Shown piece after piece: positions 37,928-44,070 of a DNA stretch of 64,000 nucleotides. Within the stretch, counting starts at the first letter, position 1. The number at the start of each line of letters is the position of its first letter. The DNA is taken from NCBI GenBank assembly GCA_032191485.1, contig JAVDOI010000010.1:24374555-24438554 (forward strand), in the 5' to 3' direction. The position numbers and the translations under genes are program-made. The notes below the pieces were generated by a model. It saw nothing but the letters and a program-made list of their open reading frames with translations, was not told the origin of the DNA and ran no database searches. Source of the stretch: Leptoclinus maculatus (Eukaryota; Chordata; Actinopteri; Perciformes; Stichaeidae).

Positions 37928-40900
37928 TGATGTGCAATTTGGGGATCTTGACAGACTTTACAAAATTGTTAATTCTGCAAAAAGAGGCCAAGCTGAAACT
38001 ATCCTTGATCACGCGCTCTGTTTACAGTTAACATGGCAACATTTCAAGAGAAGCATAAAATCTGCAAAACTACGTGCCAACAGGCATTTTCCTCATTAGT
38101 CATTCATCCATTATTCAGTGTGCCAAACACTTAATATACGGGATTGCCTATAGCTTGGTCGGATCACAGTTTGATCATATTCTCCATTCGAAGATTGGTT
38201 TGGAAACTGTCCCGCAGTAGACAGGGAAACACTCCATACCGACACATCAGGCGGACTCTGTAATGATACATAAGCATGTCCGATGTACATCGCACAACCT
38301 GGATAAAGAGTTTTAACTAAACGCTTCTTCATCTTTTTGTCGAAACATCATTCATCAAATAATTCTGGACGTCACTGGATATCTGGCCAACAAGACAAGA
38401 TATCAACCTGTTGTGTACGTCCACACACGACGCCTGCTTGGTGGGCACACTGCATGTCAACCTTTACCCATTCACACTGGACCGGAGGAGGCGGGATTGA
38501 ACCGCCAATCTGCCAACTGGTTTTCACACTGGCCAAGTGGTGTGGAGTGGGAGAAGAATGTCAGGGTTCTCTCTACCCTCCATCCCACTGCACAAGCTTG
38601 CTTTGACCACTGGTTTTGGTTTTGCAGTCTTATAGCCACAAGTCCCTGACCTACATTGGCTATAACGTCAAGTAACAACTCTGTATGTGGCAGGAGAGTT
38701 TGATTTCCAAACTTACCAGAAACTCCAGTTCCACTTCTCTTCCCTGCTTGCTGCTGCAGTTTCTGCACATTCATGAATACAACTCAGGATAGCCACACAA
38801 TTAAATTATGTCATCTAAATATCAAACGAGACAGGAAGGGTGCTTCCAAACAGAGTGGATACGGCTGCACCTGTCACCCAGTGACGTCAGTGTTCTGTAT
38901 TTTGAAATTGCATTGTGCATTATTGTGTGTGCCAAATCTCATGAGGAATAATACTCATGAGGAATAAGTTGTAGGGCACAACTTCACCCCCACTGGCACA
39001 TCTTATACTATAACCAAACACGTACAGTTATTCTGCCACCAGCAGTTGACTTCAGTTGGGTGTTCTGTTGCTGGCACAGTGACCGCCCCTATTGCTGCTG
39101 CTGTTCAGGGTTTCCGCTAAAAAGGTTGTTAGGCCTGGCGGCCAAGTGTCTTGTTTTTAGGTCAGTCCACCTTAAGTGAGCCCGGGCCGAAGTTGGGGCT
39201 AACCCCCTTCACTTTAATTGATAAAAATATGCGTCCCGCGACCCACAAATCACTGTTTGGCTCTTGAGCATTTGTGGCATTTATTCAAATAAACTGCTAT
39301 AACGTTAATGCTAACTTCATACTGACGTCAGTCACACACACTCTCTCGACCGCACACTCGCTAACATTATGCACACAACCTACACAATGAGTTATTCCTT
39401 AAAGGAGTTAACAACTTGTATAACACATTTTAGTTTAAAACGCCTCTTAAAAAGGCATTTAAAAAACATTCCTGATGCTTAGGCTCATGGGCCTCCCAGC
39501 TTGCCTGACATTGTTAGCATTGCATACAGCCTTTTGTCAGATATGTTTCCGAGCAAATATTGACACAAATCTTTTATTAACTCCCCAACATGCCTTTGTC
39601 TAAGCCTTACCTGATCAGTGTTCAGTGACAGTTCATTTATTTAGTTTGCCTAAAGCAGATTGCCACTGACACACTGTGATTAACTGCTGAAATACTGTTG
39701 GGATATGTATATCCCTGATAAGTATGTCGCTCCTGTGGACACTATATGAATATTTACTGTGCTGTGCTTCCTATGTAATACTTTGTGTCTTCCTGGCATG
39801 AAGCGCAACGCAACTAATTTGACAACTCGTCTGTACTGAATCCAGTTTCCTTGTTACTCATTTTTACCAGACCTTTGGTCTAACTCTTGTTTATGGAATA
39901 TTTTATGATTCTTAATAAAGTCATCATTCAATTTATTGGCCATCTGCTGTCTTCAACCTTGAGTGCGTTTCACTCAATGCATAGCTGTGCACCTACACAC
40001 ACAGTGAGGGCAATAGAAGCATACAAGAGATACTGTCTGTATGTGTTGCAGTATGACCTGCTAGTACACTCTGTTGGTCAAAGACTCTATTAACCCACTC
40101 TAACCCCAAATTCAACACCTGATGATGCAAGCAGGGGCTCAGCAGCAGCAAGCAGGACTCAATAGAGCCCCAACACCTTTGATCATTCGGAAGCCAGACT
40201 CTGGCAAAACATGACTGTCTTGTTGCTGATCAGCCCGTGGTTAACTGCATCATCAGGTGGAGAATTCAAGTGGTGAACGGAGCATGGCTGCCACTGAGTT
40301 ATGTTCTGTAATACAATGTGCAAGCATTCAGTCCATGGCAGGTACATCAAAATTAGGCTGACACTAATTGAAATGGTCCTTTAAGTAACACAGAGCAATA
40401 GTAATGGAACTTTGACTTTCTCTGACTAGGAAAATACTGCAAAATCACAAGTAACTGGCCCTCATTCATCAGGGCCTGTCAGAGACAATGCAGTGTTCCT
40501 GTGTTCATATTCCAATATGATAATTGAAATGTAGGTTATGTCCAAACAAAAGTCATCATTAAAGGCCACCACCACAACTACTACTGTGCTAGTAATGTGA
40601 ATAATCATTTTGAATGTAAAAGAAGTGCACATTGTGGAGCCTTCAGGACGGCTGCTCCACAGTCTGGGGGCGTAGGAACTAAATGCAGCATCACTGTCGG
40701 CTGTAGTCCTGGGGCGAGGAACAATGACTGTGACAGAGACGGTGGAACACAGTGATGTGACGGGGACGGGCATTTCATCATACTGATGTTTGAATTCTGT
40801 CTAAATGGCGTTAGTGTGGCATGATATCGAAGTATATGTTCATATTTGGACAGTTGATGTCATTCACAGTCGTCTATGAACACTGTGGCTCTCTTCAGTC

Positions 40901-41449
40901 TTTTCCTATCAAGGTGTATTGACGGATGATACACGGAAGGTGAGCATTCTTGCATGAATCAAGCTGTATAAATCTTTGCATCCCGCCCCACAACATTGCT
41001 GTAACGTATACGCGAGGAATCATGATGCCCTGTTGAGACTGCAGCGTCACTGGCTGCAGAAGAAGAACAGGGTAAACAGGGACGAGGTGAATACAGATTC
41101 TCAGTATCACTGCTCTCAAACTGCATGGGCTTCATACCAGGATTACAGACCGTCAATAGTATACATATGATCCATAATGATAGCTTCATATTTGTTAGCA
41201 GCATAACCTGATTGGGGTATTCAGTGTGGTTGCTTGCTTCCTTAGACCAGCTGAACAGTCAGTGAACCATGCAACATATCAACCACATCAAACAGACAGC
41301 AGCCTGACAATAGTCAGTTCCACTTGTACCTCTGATGTGATAGATAGATAAAAAGATAGACAGGTAGACAGACAGGCAGACAGACTGGTTGGTTGGTTTT
41401 GTTGGTAGATAGATAGATAGATAGAGTGATTGATTTGTAGGTAGGTAGG

Positions 41450-41482
<33 letters not shown>

Positions 41483-41578
41483 TAGATATTTCACCTCTAC
41501 AAAATAAAAGCACGGCAGCAGAGTGACGCTGTCCTTGGTCTCATTCCCGCCTTTCAGTCGCTCCTTGGCACGAGACAT
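1158..41578 (-). CDS. plppr4: plppr4 (PRG-1), ten exons, 3' end outside window
   Basis: Joined coding gene of at least 655 residues. The order of exons, intact GT-AG sites and unbroken phase were checked by hand: exon sizes are 84, 186, 130, 196, 58, 174, 136, 229, 616 and 157 bp. The product is a six-span plasma-membrane protein of the lipid phosphate phosphatase superfamily. In mammals it sits at excitatory synapses and modulates lysophosphatidic acid signalling (established knowledge). The phosphatase motifs are degenerate, as is typical of PLPPR proteins. Motif C1 Lys and Arg are Gln151 and Thr158, motif C2 reads PSQH (203-206) instead of PSGH, and the catalytic His of C3 is Asn257. The tail carries the PLPPR4-type landmarks SMDSTRSKQLLSQWKNKN, VSIQSRPGSSQLVHIPEE and GSTVSCTGSIRY, which separate it from PLPPR3. 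It could be one of two teleost duplicates. The last ~100 residues should lie left of base 1. Confidence 0.93.
1315..2270 (-). other. plppr4 intron 9, nothing recognised
   Basis: 956-bp intron between exons 9 and 10 with correct GT and AG ends. The small ORFs in it have no recognisable domains. Confidence 0.7.
2271..2886 (-). CDS. plppr4: plppr4 exon 9 (tail)
   Basis: 616 bp, the largest tail exon, acceptor TTCCAG|GTCCCA and donor ATGCAG|GTTAAT. Conserved PLPPR4 blocks in order: RRHASIHTSMDSTRSKQLL, RKLSLQVMDGI, RCSSEPSAMG, ARVSIQSRPGSSQLVHIPEE and EKWLRVAEKT, ending PRLMQ. The acidic stretch SKDQESESEDSMMDGG is less conserved. Translation runs open through the donor to a stop at 2217, so an unspliced form would end after VNHSF. 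Confidence 0.92.
3015..3240. repeat. Dispersed teleost repeat, copy 1 (intron 8)
   Basis: Related to 4330-4600 and 37256-37500. Shared blocks are a GAGATAT core, GGTCACAGTGACCTTGACC and a region about Met-like ATGAAATT. These are degenerate copies of a common fish repeat; family name not assigned. Confidence 0.6.
3300..3575 (-). repeat. Probable solo LTR fragment
   Basis: Read on the minus strand, the segment has a TATATAAG box near 3440, an AATAAA signal near 3370 followed by a short U5-like tail ending CCAACA, and a TGTTG start near 3572. This is the layout of an LTR promoter and poly(A) unit without any internal coding region. I could not find a clean 5-bp duplication, so the ends are approximate. 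Confidence 0.4.
4330..4600. repeat. Dispersed teleost repeat, copy 2 (intron 8)
   Basis: Contains the same blocks as 37256-37500: TTGTCATAATTAG, a GGTCTCAGTGACCTTTGAC segment, GAGTCCAAGTGGATGTTTG, GAGATATCGCGTT and a GGACGGACAG run near the end. Confidence 0.7.
5009..5237 (-). CDS. plppr4: plppr4 exon 8 (tail)
   Basis: 229 bp, acceptor CAACAG|GTCACC and donor CCAAG|GTAAAT. It encodes a repeat-like proline-rich stretch (SQPEPIITRT and NQPEPILTRS) followed by the conserved LSNLKRASAEVEVITP, PLGN and MMTFSSSTLPR block of PLPPR3/4 tails. Confidence 0.9.
5811..6130. repeat. Dispersed teleost repeat with internal (CA)n
   Basis: Starts with duplicated ATGGTAAATGG, then CCACTCAAAGCTCTTTCACAC, CATTCACCCGTTCACACCCA, a CA run at 5961-5988, and a tRNA-like end with GGGGATCAAACCGCCGATC. 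This arrangement is widespread in fish genomes. It lies in intron 7. Confidence 0.75.
6667..6802 (-). CDS. plppr4: plppr4 exon 7 (end of span 6, start of tail)
   Basis: 136 bp, acceptor ATGCAG|GGTATC and donor CAAG|GTAAAA. It opens with GIYAVGNFQPSEDRS, the conserved exit from span 6. It then encodes a Ser/Pro/Arg-rich stretch ending in NSHQ. In mammals, as I recall, this point begins one large terminal exon; here the sequence leaves the reading frame at a good donor and resumes at 5237. Confidence 0.9.
6949..7916 (+). mobile_element. TTTAA-flanked DNA transposon derivative, copy 1
   Basis: Inverted relative of 46364-47727: blocks around 7237-7440 are the reverse complement of 46861-47085, and the GGTACCGACTGGT run near 6980 matches the far end of the other copy. 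Direct TTTAA lies on both sides (6944-6948 and 7917-7921). The 5' terminus has lost part of the inverted repeat. No transposase is encoded, so the copy is non-autonomous. It lies in intron 6. Confidence 0.7.
7984..8412 (-). CDS. Unrecognised 142-codon ORF with C-terminal membrane segment
   Basis: Located in plppr4 intron 6, same strand as the gene. It is the longest ORF of the region not explained by a repeat. It has a hydrophobic start (FKGFLLACLTF), a middle with six cysteines but no recognised domain, and a strong membrane segment LMILLLVCIALPYLL near residues 115-130. There is no obvious Kozak context, no neighbouring exon in phase and no repeat signature. It may be a retrocopy, a missed small gene or chance. 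Confidence 0.25.
   Translation of the reverse strand: MCYWTRPFKGFLLACLTFSNYVDADRLEPCCSSESLIHCLIEFGRTPVCFEDETHNGVLKHPKVSSSQFRVSSSVYDFPSRKHNWGFTFPLLVYQLYVEATSPLQLTCSISLMILLLVCIALPYLLSHCFGDFISIPQETKV
8413..10242. other. Intron 6 stretch, one orphan transposon end
   Basis: Mostly unrecognised. At 9609-9632 is GCCGCGTTTGGTGTGAACGC, nearly the terminal repeat of the PIF/Harbinger element at 43097-44070, without a partner that I can find. Confidence 0.5.
10343..10380. repeat. (GT)n microsatellite
   Basis: Perfect GT dinucleotide run of 19 units in intron 6. Confidence 0.97.
10580..10623. repeat. 8-bp tandem repeat
   Basis: AATGAACC repeated about five and a half times without a mismatch. Confidence 0.95.
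11240..11430. repeat. Possible hAT-derived fragment rich in GGGTCGG / GACCCGC
   Basis: Contains GCGGGTCGGGATTCG, GGTCGGGTGGGTGC and ends CTGACCCGCGCATCACTACT, a style of terminus common in fish hAT MITEs. No second end or duplication was found. Confidence 0.35.
12032..12205 (-). CDS. plppr4: plppr4 exon 6
   Basis: 58 codons, phase 0 at both ends, acceptor TTTCAG|ATG and donor ATCTG|GTAACA. It encodes MYFNAVLTDSAKLLKPLL, span 5, the degenerate C3 motif and the start of span 6 (DVYCGWLLGSAIAVYL). Aligned to active lipid phosphatases, C3 reads T250-R251 with Asn257 in place of the nucleophilic His; D261 is kept. Confidence 0.93.
12473..12530 (-). CDS. plppr4: plppr4 exon 5
   Basis: Only 58 bp, acceptor TATAG|GAAG and donor CTCA|GTAAGT. 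It encodes KSFPSQHATLAAFAAVYIS, the C2 motif region plus span 4. The C2 Gly of active enzymes is Gln205 while His206 is kept, a normal PLPPR pattern. A long GT/CA microsatellite lies about 115 bp upstream of this acceptor in intron 4. Confidence 0.92.
12645..12775. repeat. Long interrupted (GT)n microsatellite
   Basis: About 130 bp of GT with a few GC and AT interruptions, in intron 4 close to the exon 5 acceptor. Confidence 0.97.
12776..14760. other. Intron 4 stretch, nothing recognised
   Basis: AT-rich intronic DNA between the GT microsatellite and the dispersed repeat at 14765. Short ORFs only, with no domain or splice-flanked coding signal. Confidence 0.6.
14765..14950 (+). repeat. Truncated dispersed teleost repeat
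   Basis: Carries the familiar string of blocks GTGGCACTGTCTCCTCGCCT, GTGTGGGTTTCCTC, CCAAAGACACGCAGGTTAGG, GAATGTGAGGGTGAATGG and TGTGTCAGCCCTGTGATAG found in many fish genomes. The tRNA-like head is missing. Confidence 0.7.
15640..15795 (+). repeat. Dispersed teleost repeat with tRNA-like end
   Basis: Shares GTTCAGTGTCTTGCTCAGGG, GGATCGAACCTTGCGG and CCATTGAGCCACGGCCGC with the family at 5811-6130. A shorter related piece (GTGTCTTGCTCAAGGACACTT) sits at about 15534-15556. Confidence 0.7.
16055..16215. repeat. Dispersed repeat, inverted partner of 39120-39240
   Basis: Blocks GTGAAGGGGGTTGTTAG, GGCTCACTTAAG and AAGGTGGACC occur in reverse complement at 39120-39240. It lies 400 bp upstream of exon 4's donor side in intron 4. 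Family not recognised. Confidence 0.5.
16621..16816 (-). CDS. plppr4: plppr4 exon 4
   Basis: 196 bp, acceptor CCCAG|GTGTCC and donor GGGAG|GTAAGG. It encodes span 3 (VHIFGLCVTALITDILQL) and the following extracellular loop with C165 and two sequons, N168-L-T and N173-M-S. The degenerate phosphatase motif C1 is here: Gln151 and Thr158 stand where active lipid phosphatases have Lys and Arg. The exon ends in LINAGR, two bases into a split Arg codon. Confidence 0.92.
16971..17100 (-). CDS. plppr4: plppr4 exon 3
   Basis: 130 bp, starting phase 0 after a TGTAG acceptor and ending one base into a Gly codon (ATAG|GTGGGA). It encodes the end of span 2 (ILIGEAILYCYL), a short cytoplasmic loop, and the family signature NINAAGCNFNSYIRRAVRF leading into span 3. 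Confidence 0.92.
17867..19237. repeat. 19-bp minisatellite, about 72 copies
   Basis: Unit CTGTCTGTCTACCA-S-TCAA, 19 bp, where nearly all variation is C or G at two positions (CACTCAA versus CAGTCAA, and the base after CAA). Rare variants are CTATCTACC, CTGTTTACC and CTCTCTG, plus one unit shortened by four bases near 19080. No unit carries a stop in any of the three forward frames, so it yields long ORFs (up to 462 codons) with a 19-residue period; I regard these as an artefact. It lies in intron 2, about 0.77 kb upstream (gene sense) of exon 3. Confidence 0.98.
19729..19829. repeat. 14-bp tandem repeat, about 7 copies
   Basis: Unit ACGCCGTGGTAGAC, almost perfect; the last copy has CCATGG. 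The reverse complement contains GTCTACCAC, also present in the 19-bp minisatellite 0.5 kb away. Confidence 0.96.
20108..21204 (-). mobile_element. ZMYM1-like hAT element, non-autonomous copy B
   Basis: Perfect 8-bp target duplication AGTTTAAG (20100-20107 and 21205-21212). Termini are CAGTGGCGGGCCGT and its near inverse ACGGCCCACCACTG. On the minus strand it keeps the 5' coding start of a ZMYM1-like transposase at about 20540-20737 (MAEGETDLVAELL ... KQEIVSNGR-TPQLAALTQQ), after which coding sequence is lost. It is an internal-deletion derivative in intron 2. Confidence 0.93.
22765..22836. repeat. 34-bp hairpin (inverted duplication) in hAT copy C1
   Basis: Arms 22765-22798 and 22803-22836 pair 33 of 34 bases around a 4-base AATG loop. 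The other family copies have this segment once, so here it has been duplicated head to head. Confidence 0.93.
22883..24441 (+). mobile_element. ZMYM1-like hAT element, inner nested copy C2
   Basis: Same family as the element it sits in. Duplication GGGTCCGG (22875-22882) versus GGGTCCAG (24442-24449), one mismatch. Termini are CAGTGGTGGGCCATC and GGCCCGCCACTG. It keeps a degenerate STPQLAALTQ start region near 23437 and a C-terminal NKERRMDFVFK-like region near 23780, but has no continuous frame. Confidence 0.92.
25077..25262 (-). CDS. plppr4: plppr4 exon 2
   Basis: Sixty-two codons, phase 0 at both ends, acceptor TGCAG|CTCC and donor ACA|GTAAGT. It encodes the rest of span 1 (LPILASSVVSLYFLEL), the first outer loop with CNDRSLSLPY, and most of span 2 (LPLLFSLAFAAPTAT). 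The end of an inserted hAT transposon lies only 70 bp beyond the donor site. Confidence 0.93.
25263..25689 (-). other. plppr4 intron 1, 3' part, nothing recognised
   Basis: Intronic DNA between exon 2 and the MITE at 25698. No coding signal. Confidence 0.6.
25698..26230. mobile_element. hAT-type MITE
   Basis: 533 bp with termini TAGGGGTGCAACGG and CCGTTACACCACTA and an 8-bp duplication CCAGTTTT (25690-25697) versus CCAGTTAT (26231-26238), one mismatch. No coding capacity. Confidence 0.75.
26344..26923 (+). repeat. Gypsy 5' LTR
   Basis: Starts TGAGTGACAGACGGTC and ends CCTGTTACA. Contains ACTATTTAGACCCC as a likely TATA region near 26583 and AATAAAGC as poly(A) signal near 26862. Aligns along its length with 31542-32120. 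Confidence 0.88.
26942..27550 (+). pseudogene. Gypsy gag remnant
   Basis: Starts MDPAYDTTSQARF shortly after the 5' LTR. It has a coiled-coil-like N-terminal half, then the retrotransposon gag core with VAFTINHLMGRARLWGTAEW and a C-terminal RLQQSHQSVTDYAIEFRTKA. A stop follows at 27548. Gag-like coding continues in pieces to about 27690 (QCDTYLLGLADYVKDEQIAF), after which the CCHC knuckle is missing. Confidence 0.88.
27690..28842 (+). pseudogene. Gypsy protease remnant and reverse transcriptase
   Basis: Open frame of 375 codons from 27718. The first part (FHILQTPRIPLILGYPWL) is the C-terminal half of the protease; its active-site half is deleted. The RT domain follows with FFMEKKDKTIRPCIDYRGLN, TKLDLRNTYHLVRI, MPFGLTNAPAIFQ and the catalytic YLDD near residue 268. 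It ends in the thumb (FLGFANFYRRFIRNYSSVAS) where the LINE has inserted. Confidence 0.92.
28843..30270 (+). mobile_element. 5'-truncated LINE inside gypsy pol
   Basis: Non-LTR retrotransposon 3' part, inserted between the gypsy RT thumb and RNase H. RT motifs include VPQGSILGPLLFSLYINDLP and MYADE (normally YADD) at about 28970-29070, in a 193-codon frame. A C-terminal piece sits at 29640-29844 with FSVKAAHSWNALPPHIR. A long 3' UTR ends in an AAAC-type short tandem tail at 30250-30270. The style fits L2/CR1/Rex1-type LINEs; the exact clade is uncertain. Confidence 0.88.
28883..29464 (+). pseudogene. LINE reverse transcriptase fragment
   Basis: Frame lacking the N-terminal half of RT. The catalytic box reads YADE instead of YADD, and the frame ends at a stop after YCLTSQQ; later coding segments lie in other frames. 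Conserved late motifs are KYLGIFIDSNLSF and KLYFNAMIVPHLTYC. Confidence 0.85.
30271..30838 (+). pseudogene. Gypsy RNase H region
   Basis: Gypsy coding resumes after the LINE. Motifs in order: FVVEVDASDIGVGGVLSQ (first catalytic Asp), NRELLAVKLALEEWRHWLEG (catalytic Glu), FMVWTDHKKLEYI (Asp) and RPGSRNVKPDALSR. It ends at two adjacent in-frame TAG codons (30836-30841). Confidence 0.9.
30842..31541 (+). pseudogene. Gypsy integrase remnant
   Basis: In the same frame after the tandem stops. The HHCC zinc-binding part is present (H and H near SRLTCHPGIQ, C and C in CPVCNQHKPH). The first core Asp position reads SLNFVTG, an Asn substitution. Sequence then jumps from KETAE to STTGLSPFQCAYGFQPPLFP, so roughly the second half of the catalytic core, with the other acidic residues, is deleted. 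The chromodomain end is also missing. Confidence 0.85.
31542..32120 (+). repeat. Gypsy 3' LTR
   Basis: Starts TGAGTGATAGACGGTC and ends CCCGTTACA. It differs from the 5' LTR by scattered substitutions and by at least one small insertion (near 31910) and one deletion of about 35 bp (near 31998). Confidence 0.88.
32180..32525 (+). repeat. 3' end of a LINE
   Basis: T-rich 3' UTR-like stretch ending TTTCCCCCTGGGGATAAATG and a TATC short tandem tail (32510-32523), a typical LINE 3' terminus in fish. No coding part remains. Confidence 0.6.
32908..33065 (-). repeat. Dispersed teleost repeat with tRNA-like end
   Basis: Reverse-complement relative of the 5811-6130 family: GGGGGCTCAGTGATAGAGC, GCGGGGGTTCGGTCCTC and TGTCCTTGGGCAAGACACTT. 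Confidence 0.7.
33665..33905. repeat. Dispersed repeat, CCATCCAATAGTT type
   Basis: Contains two half-copies of an ATTCAATAGTT / ATCCAATAGTTGAGATATTT motif and ends GGCCATCCATAGAGCCATG. Repeats of this form are common in fish; family not assigned. Confidence 0.5.
33906..35103. other. Intron 1 stretch, nothing recognised
   Basis: AT-rich, short ORFs only. Confidence 0.6.
35112..36712 (-). mobile_element. ZMYM1-like hAT element, copy E, carrying a solo LTR
   Basis: Perfect 8-bp duplication AGTGATAC (35104-35111 and 36713-36720), termini CAGTGGCAGGCC and GGCCGACCACTG. Minus-strand coding at about 36100-36235 preserves a hATC motif (KRTFSALKHIKTYSR-like), which identifies the parent as a hAT transposase of the ZMYM1-like group. 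The solo LTR at 35404-35710 inserted later. It lies in plppr4 intron 1. Confidence 0.92.
35404..35710. repeat. Solo LTR inside hAT copy E
   Basis: 307 bp that other copies of the hAT family lack. It starts TGTAGTGACTGATTCC and ends GGCTCCTACA, with direct CAATG on both sides (35399-35403 and 35711-35715), as expected for LTR integration. GTGACTGATTCCAGCAAC occurs twice inside it, about 120 bp apart. Confidence 0.85.
37256..37505. repeat. Dispersed teleost repeat, copy 3
   Basis: Best-preserved copy of the family at 4330-4600: TTGTCATAATTAGCATA, AAGGTCAGAGTGACCTTTTA, GGGATATCGTGTTC, GGACGGATAACCAG and AACATAATGCCTCCAGCC. Confidence 0.7.
37895..37926. repeat. (AT)n microsatellite
   Basis: Sixteen TA units in intron 1. 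Confidence 0.95.
37930..39119. other. Intron 1 stretch with weak repeat traces
   Basis: Around 38460-38525 is CATTCACACTGGACCGGAGG followed by GGCGGGATTGAACCGCC, a piece of a tRNA-like fish repeat. Otherwise nothing recognised. Confidence 0.45.
39120..39240. repeat. Dispersed repeat, inverted partner of 16055-16215
   Basis: GTCCACCTTAAGTGAGCCC and GGCTAACCCCCTTCACTTTA are the reverse complement of matching blocks in intron 4. Confidence 0.5.
39241..41338. other. Intron 1, 5' part, nothing firm
   Basis: No coding exon with splice support. Short ORFs at 40462-40773 and 40895-41204 lack recognisable domains. Confidence 0.55.
41339..41483. repeat. (ATAG)n tetranucleotide tract with GACA/GGTA variants
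   Basis: Two ATAG blocks separated by CAGA, GGTT and GTAG variants. The tract ends about 12 bp from the exon 1 donor of plppr4. Confidence 0.95.
41495..41578 (-). CDS. plppr4: plppr4 exon 1 (start exon)
   Basis: Twenty-eight codons from the ATG at 41578 to a GAG|GTGAAA donor. The encoded end, KDSVTLLPCFYFVE, is the conserved cytosolic lead-in and first half of membrane span 1 of PLPPR3/4. The start matches the shorter mammalian PLPPR4 N terminus (MSxKER...), so this ATG is preferred. No longer N-terminal extension is visible upstream. A polymorphic-looking tetranucleotide tract ends only about 12 bp inside the intron. Confidence 0.93.
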
Positions 41579-41740
41579 AACGAGCGGCCGGTGGTCTCTC
41601 CCGTTGCCGGGAGACAGGGAGCTGTATTTGATTCCCGTCGTAATTTTGGCGAAATTCCGACGGACTCCGGTTCCCCCAAGCCCTTAACGGCAGACCTCCA
41701 TCGTCCGACGAGGTGAGCTGGAAGTGTCGATGCCTGCTAA
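41579..41740 (-). promoter_or_regulatory. Probable plppr4 5' UTR and promoter-proximal region
   Basis: The 160 bp upstream (gene sense) of the start codon are the most GC- and CpG-rich of the neighbourhood (CGAGCGGCCGG, CGTCGTAATTTTGGCG, CGTCCGACGAGG), against AT-rich flanks. This is the expected place for the 5' UTR; the transcription start cannot be located by eye. Confidence 0.45.
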
Positions 41741-43093
41741 TGTGATTTGTCCGTGGACGCCTCTAAAATTGCGGTTTTTGGGCTTCAAAAATGGTGCCGG
41801 CGCAGGACTGGCATTGTCTCCCCCAAATCTGATCGCACTGTGTGCTGACATTAAAATTCATCCTGGAAATGCATACGGTGTTCAGAGGAGAGGATTACTC
41901 CTGCCACCCCCGCGTAACTCTGATGCTTCTCCACTCACTCTCCTCCAGCTCTGCTGCAGCCAGCAGGGGACCGTCATTAACTTATTCATAGTGTTTCCTG
42001 TCAGGATTTTCAAAGTAAAGCCATTTAACAATTTCTCAGCACAGTTTCCTATTTAATCAATAATTCCCCTGGGCATTCTAAACAACATTTAGGCAAAACT
42101 TTGTAATGTTGTTACTGTTATTTACAGAGGATTTTTGCTTTAAATTTGATGGTAGAATTATACTACAAAAAATAATAACCACATCTGGTCTATAGCGGCT
42201 AACTTTCGTTAACTTGACGCATCAGCAGGTGCCAGGCAACGAGCAGTGGATGAGATAAATAAGAAGAGGTGCACTTAATGATGTCTCACTCTGCACCAAA
42301 TTAAGACATACTGTATTGTCAGTCATTTGAGCCACGTAAGATCCACAGACCTCTCTGTGAACTATTTATGCTGAAGTAAATTGTTCTCTTTGTAAATTGT
42401 TCATAGTAGTTCATCCAAAGGTCTGCTATTGGGGCATTTGGAGGGAAAGAAGAAAAGATTAAGGATTGTAGAATCTTTAATCATTCTAGATATGCTAGAA
42501 TCAGTCTAGCTACCTATGGGGGTGGGTGGCACAAGTGCATGTGTACCTGATTGTCAGAGAGAGTGAGGTGGGATGTCTTTGTTGTTGTCTTGCTAGTCTG
42601 TTGAGAGTTAGTCTAGGACCAGCAGCGGATTGTCAAACCTGTTAAGAGAGCAATAAACGGTGTTGACTGTTGTTTTGGCGTAGGCCCACAGTAGCCTATT
42701 GTCCTCTAATTAATCGAAACAAGCAAGATGTCTCCTAGCTTCCTTTCCTTACTAAAGGTTGTTACATTTGGTAGAGAAAAGAAAAGAAAACCTCAATTCC
42801 ATTCACCTCCATTTCTTGGGGGGTGACAAAGTCTAGATAAGAAACCTACATATTTTTGGGGGAATTGACTGAAATGTGTCTGTTGCACACTTGTTCCGAT
42901 TTTTATCTTGTTCACTTATTCTTTAATAAAATATTTACTGTCTCAAATAATGATTTTATTTATTTTATTTCAATATTACCATTTTCACTTCTCGGCAAAG
43001 TTCTCATGCCGTTGCTTGTGTTGAGATTGGGCTACTTTTGTTTTGTTAAATTAGTGAAAGCAAAGAATAATAATTAAATTAATTGTTGTTCTC
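41741..43093. other. Upstream flank of plppr4, nothing recognised
   Basis: No domain-bearing ORF and no clear repeat. Confidence 0.55.
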
Positions 43094-43096
43094 TTA

Positions 43097-44070
43097 TGCT
43101 GCGTTCACACCAAACGCCGCGCGAATTATTTGCGCGAGTAGATTATATACAAAGTCTATGTACAGACGCGATGAGACTGGAGTGACGCGAATTTAGTGCG
43201 GCGCGATTGACACAAATTTGCGGCAAACTCCGAATCGCCCCAAACGCGTGAGTTGAAATTTTTCAACTTCGGCAAAAAAATTGAGTGCCGCTGTGGCGCG
43301 ATAGCCTATCAGCGTTGAGATGTTTCTCCTGTCATCACTGACGTCCTGCCTTTGTTGAATCAGGAAACAAATACTGTAGCCGTCTGTGTTCACCCAGAGC
43401 TCTACGATACCTCATATCAATAGAGACCGGACCAAACTATGTGAATAAATGTGTGTGTGTAAACCAGATGGTACAAACAATGAAAAAGACCCTGCCGTAT
43501 TTACGTCTAGATGATGTTATGTTGAGTGTTGATGGAGCTGCTACCATGTTAGCATAGCCTAGCACCGATCCATCCGAGCTCCATTGAGAAAACAAGTATT
43601 TTAAAAGTTATTTGCTTGTCGTCTTGCGGAGAGAACTAACAAAACATGAATTCAGACAAATCGGCATCATTAGGTAGTTATTTCGGAGTCCCTTTTTGTC
43701 GGTTTATTGCAGTTAAATCGCAGCCAAATCAGTTTATTTGGGGCTCATACAGCCGTAGTAAACAGCGGACGTGTGGCTTGCTAGACACAGTGAATACATC
43801 TCAATCAAATCCACGGAGCTCCTCTGGACAATGTTATTAACCCAGACATGACGGCGTTTAGTTTCCCGTCATATCTGGGACTTCCACAACACGTACTAAG
43901 CAGGGTTATTTTCCCACGGTGGATGGCGGACAGTTGAACGGCTTTCAGGGCGATAAGCCACACCCCGTCTCCGGCGCGTCCAGCGCGATTCATGCGAATT
44001 AACACAAATGGTCCCCGGCGAGACCGGCGGCGCTAATGACACGATTAACGCGTTTGGTGTGAACACGGCA
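43097..44070. mobile_element. PIF/Harbinger-type non-autonomous element
   Basis: 974 bp with 21-bp inverted termini (TGCTGCGTTCACACCAAACG and GCGTTTGGTGTGAACACGGC plus one base), 19 of 21 matching, and a 3-bp TTA duplication (43094-43096 and 44071-44073), the TWA target typical of the superfamily. Unusually CpG-rich near both ends. No intact transposase frame. Confidence 0.85.
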
